This document shows, one piece after another, positions 57,682-64,000 of a stretch of DNA of 64,000 nt. Location: assembly GCF_023716665.1 (NCBI RefSeq), contig NZ_CP071859.1:992001-1056000 (forward strand), given 5' to 3'. The stretch's first letter is position 1. Each line of letters opens with the position of its first letter. The position numbers and the translations under genes are program-made. The notes beneath the pieces were generated by a model that saw only the letters and a program-made list of their open reading frames with translations, had not been told where the DNA came from and searched no databases. The stretch is from Vibrio sp. SCSIO 43135 (GTDB lineage: Bacteria; Pseudomonadota; Gammaproteobacteria; Enterobacterales; Vibrionaceae).

Positions 57682-58377
57682 ATGATCGACCAAAAAGTTA
57701 TTGTAGCGCTGGATTACGACAACCAAGCTGACGCACTCGCTTTTGTTGACAAAATTGACCCGTCGTTATGTCGGCTTAAAGTGGGCAAGGAGATGTTTAC
57801 GCTATTTGGTCCTGATTTCGTTAAAGAGCTTCACAAGCGTGGGTTTTCAGTGTTCCTAGACCTAAAGTTTCATGACATTCCAAACACGTGTTCTAAAGCG
57901 GTACGTGCTGCAGCGGAAATGGGCGTGTGGATGGTGAATGTACATGCAGGTGGTGGAGAGCGTATGATGAGCGCTTCACGAGAGATTTTAGAGCCATATG
58001 GAAAAGATCGCCCACTCCTTATTGGTGTAACCGTACTGACCAGTATGGAACAAAGTGACTTGGCTGGGATTGGCTTAGATATCGCACCACAAGAGCAAGT
58101 TATTCGTCTCGCTAACCTTACTAAGAATTCTGGTTTAGACGGCGTAGTCTGTTCAGCGCAGGAAGCTTCAATGCTTAAACGTGAACTGGGTAAAGAGTTT
58201 AAACTTGTGACACCTGGCATCCGTCCTGCGGGCGCAGCGATGGGTGACCAGAAACGTATTATGACGCCAGTTGATGCGATTCAAGCGGGTTCTGACTATT
58301 TAGTGATTGGCCGACCTATCACACAAGCTCAAGACCCTGATTTAGTGTTACGTGAGATCAACCTGTCGCTAAGTTAA
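57682..58377 (+). CDS. pyrF: Orotidine 5'-phosphate decarboxylase
   Basis: The enzyme makes UMP from OMP in pyrimidine synthesis. The catalytic D-x-K-x-x-D array is in [13 protein letters not shown], and the phosphate-binding end is in VIGRPITQA. The 231-residue length is standard and the order lapB-pyrF is conserved in gammaproteobacteria. AGGAG precedes the ATG. Confidence 0.97.
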   Translation: MIDQKVIVALDYDNQADALAFVDKIDPSLCRLKVGKEMFTLFGPDFVKELHKRGFSVFLDLKFHDIPNTCSKAVRAAAEMGVWMVNVHAGGGERMMSASREILEPYGKDRPLLIGVTVLTSMEQSDLAGIGLDIAPQEQVIRLANLTKNSGLDGVVCSAQEASMLKRELGKEFKLVTPGIRPAGAAMGDQKRIMTPVDAIQAGSDYLVIGRPITQAQDPDLVLREINLSLS

Positions 58378-58393
58378 TGATTTATTAAATCTA

Positions 58394-58424
58394 AAATAGC
58401 CAGCACTCGCTGGCTATTTTTTTG
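58394..58424 (+). terminator. Terminator after pyrF
   Basis: AAATAGCCAGC (58394-58404) pairs perfectly with GCTGGCTATTT (58409-58419), followed by a T-run. Confidence 0.92.
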
Positions 58425-58512
58425 TGTTTGATTTGTCTTGTTACTGGTGATTAACACTTTTTTCTATTAGGTTTGTATATAGTAATAACAAAACTATAAA
58501 TAAGGATGTTTT

Positions 58513-59697
58513 ATGCCGCACCAAGGTAGCGCAGCAGAAAGTGAAGTTTTGTCGTCTCCAGCGAGCAAAATGGTTAGTGCAGGTGATGTAGCTAAAATTA
58601 AATCAGAAGTGTTGAAGAGAATTAATCAATCGACCCATTTATCTCAGGGCTTTCGATTGGTGAACCAGAAAGAGTATCAATCTAGCCTTGCTGAATTGAA
58701 AGGGATGCTCAAATCCAAGAGTTTACTCGATAGCGAAGAAGGGAAAATGTGCAAGCTCATGCACGATATTCTCACTGATGATGCGCATTTAGTCGAGTAT
58801 CTTGATGAAGACTTGGCCAAGTACTTAGAGAGTAATGCTGCTGGCAAGCAAGTGCTTAACACCAAGGCGATGAGTTTTAAAGAGAAAAGCCAAGTAGCAA
58901 ATGCAAAGCTCAAGCGTAAGCAGCTGTTTTTGATGTTCAAGGAGATCATTCAAGCGCAGGTAGAGCTTAACCAGTTTGCAGAGCAACTGCGGGCTGCATT
59001 TGGAGCTGAAATTAGCTTTCCTCCCGGGGCCTATGGTGGCATAAAGAGCTATAGTGGCGCTCTGGCAAAGATTACTACGCGAGTTCGTAACAATGACGTA
59101 GGGGATTTAAAGGATTGTGCCCGTATTACTGTAAAAGTGAAAAGCTTTAAAGAACTACAGAGTGCGAAATTATTCATTTGTAGCACTAAGGAGTTTCGTG
59201 CGGTATCCACTTATCAAAAAGCGTTAAAAGATCGATATCAACTCGCGGAGGTGGGGAGTGGGCTGGAACAATTTAATGTTGCCGCCGATGACAGTGGTTA
59301 TAAAGATATCAAATTTTTCTTGAAGATGAATAACGGTCAGATAGCAGAGCTTCAACTCAACATTCCGGGCATGCTGGTTGCGAAGAAGAAAGCGCACATA
59401 ATTTATGACATTGCACGGACTAATCAAGACGCTTTCGACAACCGCCAGCAATTCCAAGTGATGAGTCAGGAAGTGATCGAAAAAGTTAAACGGAAAATGG
59501 ATGATGATTGGTTTGGTTTCATTCGGGAAAAGCTTCCGGAACTGGGCAATGACACTAACTGTATTGAAGCTATGATGGACGTTTTAAAAAGCAAGGGCAC
59601 TCTAGTAATTGGCCCAAATGAAGCGGAAGCGCTTAATCGAGTCAGCAAGAAATTGTATGCATCAGGTCTAGGTTCTGCTCTGTTGGACTCTAAGTAA
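58513..59697 (+). CDS. RelA/SpoT-fold nucleotidyltransferase-like protein, stand-alone
   Basis: The 394-residue soluble protein has no signal peptide. The first 165 residues are helical and lysine-rich, and of unknown type. Residues about 165-305 follow the RelA/SpoT synthetase pattern: GIKSYSGALAKI with Lys178, DLKDCARITV with Asp201, GYKDIKFFLKM with Tyr263, AELQLN with Glu279, then AKKKAHIIYDI. These match positions of the pyrophosphate-transfer site in small alarmone synthetases, toxSAS toxins and RelA-type effector domains. No HD hydrolase, TGS or ACT domain is present. Whether it makes (p)ppGpp or (p)ppApp, modifies tRNA, or is secreted cannot be read. It has its own terminator and no obvious antitoxin or immunity partner. 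AAGGA precedes the ATG. Confidence 0.7.
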   Translation: MPHQGSAAESEVLSSPASKMVSAGDVAKIKSEVLKRINQSTHLSQGFRLVNQKEYQSSLAELKGMLKSKSLLDSEEGKMCKLMHDILTDDAHLVEYLDEDLAKYLESNAAGKQVLNTKAMSFKEKSQVANAKLKRKQLFLMFKEIIQAQVELNQFAEQLRAAFGAEISFPPGAYGGIKSYSGALAKITTRVRNNDVGDLKDCARITVKVKSFKELQSAKLFICSTKEFRAVSTYQKALKDRYQLAEVGSGLEQFNVAADDSGYKDIKFFLKMNNGQIAELQLNIPGMLVAKKKAHIIYDIARTNQDAFDNRQQFQVMSQEVIEKVKRKMDDDWFGFIREKLPELGNDTNCIEAMMDVLKSKGTLVIGPNEAEALNRVSKKLYASGLGSALLDSK

Positions 59698-59706
59698 ACT
59701 AAAGTA

Positions 59707-59732
59707 AAAAGGATGCTAAAGTGCATCCTTTT
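59707..59732. terminator. Bidirectional terminator between the RelA/SpoT-like gene and miaE
   Basis: AAAAGGATGC (59707-59716) pairs perfectly with GCATCCTTTT (59723-59732) around a 6-nt loop. Confidence 0.88.
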
Positions 59733-59741
59733 CAGTAAATT

Positions 59742-60515
59742 CTATAGGGTAGGGATACCGCTATGGAACTTAAAGTCTGAGTCTGGAGAGGATATCAACT
59801 CAGCTTCTAATTGCCCAAAAAAGTGAACTCGTTCGCTAATATCACATCCGGCTACTTGCTCGGCCAGCGCAAGGTAATCTTGGTAGTGACGTGCTTCTGA
59901 ACGCAACAACGATACGTAGAACTTACCTATATCGTCATCGAGGTGAGGGGCAAGCTTAGCAAATCGTTCACAGGACCGCGCCTCGATATACGCTCCGATA
60001 ATGAGCTTATCTACCAGAGTTTGAGGTTCATAAGTTGCCATGTGAGACAACAACCCTTTTGCATAGCGACTAGCTTGGATTGGCTCATAGTCGATGCCGC
60101 GTGCGTCCATAATCTCAAGCACTTGATAAAAGTGGTGAAGCTCCTCTTTAATAAGCAACACCATTTTGTCGATCAGATCTTGACTATAGGGGGAATCAGA
60201 TTTCGCCATTATGGATTTGGAAATGTTGCTTTTCCCTTTGAGTGTTTCTAACGAGCCAGTTTTACGATAGGCAAAATCTTCATAAGGCTTAAACCAGTCG
60301 AGCAAAGCATGAGCGCTACTTTTGTCGACCGCGTATTTACGAATCAGGTACATTGCAGATTGCCCTGCTTTCAGTTCACAAAGCAGGTGGTCGAGTAAGA
60401 TCGTTTTTAAGTTCTCTGGCTTTTTAGCCTCTGTCACCCACTCATCCGAAGTGTGGCACTGAAGGAATTGATAAATGGGCTCTAGGAGTTGTTGGTATTC
60501 TTGCAATTGTTTCAT
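59742..60515 (-). CDS. miaE: tRNA 2-methylthio-N6-isopentenyladenosine-37 hydroxylase MiaE
   Basis: This diiron monooxygenase hydroxylates the ms2i6A base at position 37 of tRNAs reading UNN codons. The ferritin-like ligands are visible: DHLLCELKAGQSAM, KEELHHFYQVLEIM, IEARSCERFAKLA and LRSEARHYQDYLAL, each supplying the Glu or E-x-x-H pattern. The 257-residue length fits. The gene is in a minus-strand pair with a membrane coiled-coil gene upstream, separated by a hairpin. Confidence 0.92.
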   Translation of the reverse strand: MKQLQEYQQLLEPIYQFLQCHTSDEWVTEAKKPENLKTILLDHLLCELKAGQSAMYLIRKYAVDKSSAHALLDWFKPYEDFAYRKTGSLETLKGKSNISKSIMAKSDSPYSQDLIDKMVLLIKEELHHFYQVLEIMDARGIDYEPIQASRYAKGLLSHMATYEPQTLVDKLIIGAYIEARSCERFAKLAPHLDDDIGKFYVSLLRSEARHYQDYLALAEQVAGCDISERVHFFGQLEAELISSPDSDFKFHSGIPTL

Positions 60516-60533
60516 TTTCGTTTACACATAAAT

Positions 60534-60557
60534 AAGGCCGCATTAGCGGCCTTAATT
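60534..60557 (-). terminator. Hairpin between the membrane coiled-coil gene and miaE
   Basis: AAGGCCGC (60534-60541) pairs perfectly with GCGGCCTT (60546-60553) around ATTA. The minus-strand tail is only moderately T-rich, so termination may be partial. Confidence 0.65.
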
Positions 60558-60578
60558 TCATAATTCAATCGTGGCAGT

Positions 60579-61343
60579 TTACCACTTTTTCTTCTGACCA
60601 AAGAGTGCTTCCATATCGTCGTCGCGCTCTTTTTCTTCCATTTGTTGTAAGTCTTCTGCTGATTTGCTTTGTCGCTTTTGCTCCAAGTCATCAAACATTG
60701 ATTGAAGTTTCTCACGGGCCTGATTGGAGTAGGCGTCGTTTTTGGTCGTCAACGCATCGATGCCTTTGCGCAATAGTTGGACTGCTGTACCAGGTTGGCC
60801 ACGAACGATAGCATCGTTGGCACGTTTAATTACGTTCTCGATATTGATTCGAACTTGAATGGTCTCAAGACGTGCATTTTCTGCCACAAAGGCTTGGGTT
60901 TCAAAGCGACCTTTGTTGTGCTCACTGCGAATGGTATCGCGTAGGCGTTTAACTAACTTAAGCATGACAATTGCTTGCTTGTCACTACTCGGTACTTTGA
61001 ATGTTGTGCTTTCCCCGCCTTGGTAATTATCTTTAAGCTGTGTGATCTGCTGCTTCATGTTTTCGATACGCTGAGCGAGTTGTTTGTTCTTGGGATCAAG
61101 CTCATACATACTCTCCAGAGCATCAAGAATCCGACCGTTAAGGCAAACAAGCAAATCCTTACTGTAAGGCATATGGTGCGCATTACCGATCAGCTCTTCG
61201 GTAGCATCAATAATGGCAACGTGTCGCGCAGACTCTTGCTTCCTAACTGTCTCAACCTTCACTTTGTACTGAAGCATGATGTTGTAGCCAAGAACTAACA
61301 CCAACAAAATAGCGACAAGAGCAATAATTAAACCAATATTCAT
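60579..61343 (-). CDS. Membrane-anchored coiled-coil protein of unknown function
   Basis: The 254-residue protein begins with one membrane segment (about 3-24); the rest is a charged, helical, probably coiled-coil cytoplasmic region ending in an acidic patch and a lysine-rich tail (EKERDDDMEALFGQKKKW). Homologues in Vibrio have been labelled as DNA repair proteins, but I see no domain that supports this. It lies upstream of miaE on the same strand and divergent from cysB. Confidence 0.7.
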   Translation of the reverse strand: MNIGLIIALVAILLVLVLGYNIMLQYKVKVETVRKQESARHVAIIDATEELIGNAHHMPYSKDLLVCLNGRILDALESMYELDPKNKQLAQRIENMKQQITQLKDNYQGGESTTFKVPSSDKQAIVMLKLVKRLRDTIRSEHNKGRFETQAFVAENARLETIQVRINIENVIKRANDAIVRGQPGTAVQLLRKGIDALTTKNDAYSNQAREKLQSMFDDLEQKRQSKSAEDLQQMEEKERDDDMEALFGQKKKW

Positions 61344-62623
<1,280 letters not shown>

Positions 62624-62642
62624 ATTCCTTTCTAATCTTACT

Positions 62643-62678
62643 GCTTCCCCCTAAAATAGAGCAATGCAAGGGGGAAGC
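62643..62678 (+). promoter_or_regulatory. Hairpin sequestering the ribosome-binding site of the methyltransferase gene
   Basis: GCTTCCCCC (62643-62651) pairs perfectly over 9 bp with GGGGGAAGC (62670-62678), which contains the ribosome-binding sequence and abuts the ATG at 62679. The 18-nt loop has no T-run after it, so this is not a terminator. Translation of the gene may depend on opening of this stem. Confidence 0.6.
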
Positions 62679-63878
62679 ATGTCGTCTCAATATCTCACTC
62701 TATTTAACACTCTCGATACCTTTCTAAATCAGACCCAAGAGTTTTGGCGTTTTGAACCATTTCATCTGAGCTATGCTGACTGTGAGCTTACCGCTAACAA
62801 TTCATTAGGACGATGGTTGTTTTCCCTGTCAAATCAAGAGATTTGTGAGCTAAAAGAATCTCCAGAATTAGTTACGCAATCTATTTCTCAGTACATTCCT
62901 TCCCTTGCTGAAACCATTGTCGATACTCAAGTTCTGAGCCTCAATAGCTCTGAGCTTGAATTACCGCGCGGCGTGTCCGAGGGGGTTCCTGGTAGGAAGT
63001 TGGACCAAATTGTTGCTATGGGAAGCGCAGTTTTGGAGCGCCATGTGGGAGAAGAATGGTTAGAGTGGTGCTCTGGGAAGGGCTTTCTGGGCCGGATATT
63101 AGCAGGGCAATCAAATCAAAAAGTGACCAGTTTTGAATATCAGCAAGCGCTGTGTGATTCTGGCCAATCCGAAGCAAACAGACTTGAGTTACCGATGGAG
63201 TTTGTCCAAGGCGACGCGTTTTGCTCTGACTCTGCTGCCGTGTTTAACGACAAACAGCATGCAGTGGCACTTCATGCCTGCGGTGATCTGCATGTTACTT
63301 TACTGCAAAGAGCGGTGGCAGCCGCTCTTCCGGCTGTGACATTCTCTCCTTGTTGCTACCACCTGATTAAACATGATAGCTACCAGGCGTTATCATTACC
63401 CGCAAAAGGCTCTTCATTGGGGCTAAACAAATCTGAACTGCGTATCCCCTTACAGGAAACCGTGACAGGTGGTGAGCGAGTGAAAAGACATCGTCAAATG
63501 GAAATGACTTATCGCTTGGGGTTAGATTATTTGCTTCGTATTGAACTTGGTAAAAACGAGTATGTTCCAATCCCAAGTATCAAGAAATCTTTGCTTTCCG
63601 ATGGGTTTGAGGCATTTGCTCTATGGGCATTTGAGCAAAAAGGGTTCAATTACTCGGATACTTTCCCGCTAGACAAGTATCTGAAGTTGGGAGACGAACG
63701 CTTCTGGCGAATGGAGAGGTTAAGCCTCATCCAGCAGCCATTCCGTCGTTTGATCGAACTCTGGCTTGCGCTGGATAAAATACTTTATTTGGAAGAGCAT
63801 GGTTATCGCGCATCGATTCATGAGTTTTGCTCGCGAAGTGCTTCACCAAGGAATTTGCTCATCCATGCAGAGAGATAG
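62679..63878 (+). CDS. Class I SAM-dependent methyltransferase (Methyltransf_32 type)
   Basis: The 399-residue protein has a methyltransferase-like core: EWLEWCSGKGFLGRILA as the SAM-binding motif I region, HAVALHACGDLHVTLL as the post-motif region, and FSPCCYHLI with the family's CCYH. This is the PF13679 family, whose members include RNA and protein methyltransferases; the target is unknown. I choose ATG 62679, which follows a GGGGGA sequence; ATG 62664 lies in the loop of the preceding hairpin and has no good ribosome site. It follows cysB. Confidence 0.82.
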   Translation: MSSQYLTLFNTLDTFLNQTQEFWRFEPFHLSYADCELTANNSLGRWLFSLSNQEICELKESPELVTQSISQYIPSLAETIVDTQVLSLNSSELELPRGVSEGVPGRKLDQIVAMGSAVLERHVGEEWLEWCSGKGFLGRILAGQSNQKVTSFEYQQALCDSGQSEANRLELPMEFVQGDAFCSDSAAVFNDKQHAVALHACGDLHVTLLQRAVAAALPAVTFSPCCYHLIKHDSYQALSLPAKGSSLGLNKSELRIPLQETVTGGERVKRHRQMEMTYRLGLDYLLRIELGKNEYVPIPSIKKSLLSDGFEAFALWAFEQKGFNYSDTFPLDKYLKLGDERFWRMERLSLIQQPFRRLIELWLALDKILYLEEHGYRASIHEFCSRSASPRNLLIHAER

Positions 63879-64000
63879 TCGAAGCTCATTTTTTAGTCAA
63901 GCAACCGAACTCTCTTTTTGTTGCTTAAATGTTAAAACTTTCTTCCCTTAGTTCTAAGTAGCTGGTAATAATGGTGCTATGTGTACACAAAGTGCACAGC
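63879..64000. other. Right edge, no supported gene
   Basis: The last 122 bp contain the end of the methyltransferase transcript and an AT-rich stretch. No start codon, terminator or operator could be supported before the edge. Confidence 0.5.

Overview
The window is a stretch of chromosome from a Vibrio or a very close relative. The evidence is gene order and protein content: msrB/yeaC/ansA/sppA; tsaB-Slp-hydrolase-fadD-rnd; minCDE-ycgL-mltB; tig-clpP-clpX-lon-hupB-ppiD-comEA-cmk-rpsA-ihfB-lapA-lapB-pyrF; and cysB. The species cannot be named from the sequence alone. There is no insertion sequence, prophage, integron or CRISPR array. Most of the window is conserved core genome, with accessory loci in between.

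Layout. 1-12.9 kb: msrB (5' end outside the window), a DUF2989 lipoprotein, yeaC, ansA, sppA, fadH, purU, the helicase yoaA, tsaB, a Slp-family lipoprotein and an alpha/beta hydrolase. 13-20.1 kb: fadD, rnd, the min operon (minE reads as frameshifted), ycgL, a MltB-type transglycosylase and folD. 20.3-27 kb: tRNA-Arg(UCU), a BCCT transporter, a probable 33-residue membrane peptide, and a two-gene operon pairing an orphan periplasmic binding protein with a hybrid histidine kinase. 27-35.4 kb: selO, then a two-component system followed by a glucose-type ABC transporter, as in Pseudomonas GltR/GtrS-GtsABCD. 35.5-43.7 kb: a C4-dicarboxylate TRAP transporter (dctPQM) with a sigma-54 promoter, facing its probable regulators DctB/DctD. 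44-58.4 kb: the proteostasis and nucleoid block from tig to pyrF, including comEA and the rpsA leader. 58.5-64 kb: a stand-alone RelA/SpoT-fold protein, miaE, a membrane coiled-coil protein, cysB and a methyltransferase.

Regulation visible in the sequence: matching AAAC-N4-GTTT (PsrA-type) palindromes upstream of fadH and fadD, a FadR-type palindrome at fadH, a PurR-type palindrome upstream of folD, a GG-N10-GC sigma-54 promoter with an upstream 20-bp palindrome at dctP, a sigma-32 promoter at lon, tandem 11-bp-spaced repeats at the glucose two-component system, and the three-hairpin S1 operator before rpsA. Both transporter operons have a hairpin directly after the binding-protein gene.

Items most worth a second look: the binding-protein/hybrid-kinase pair (similar in layout to LuxPQ but from different families); the 394-residue RelA/SpoT-fold protein; a multibranched 107-nt structure after the glucose ABC operon; the small ORF between inverted repeats; a 9-bp hairpin that sequesters a ribosome-binding site; and two homopolymer-associated frameshifts (minE and tig) that suggest consensus errors or real lesions.
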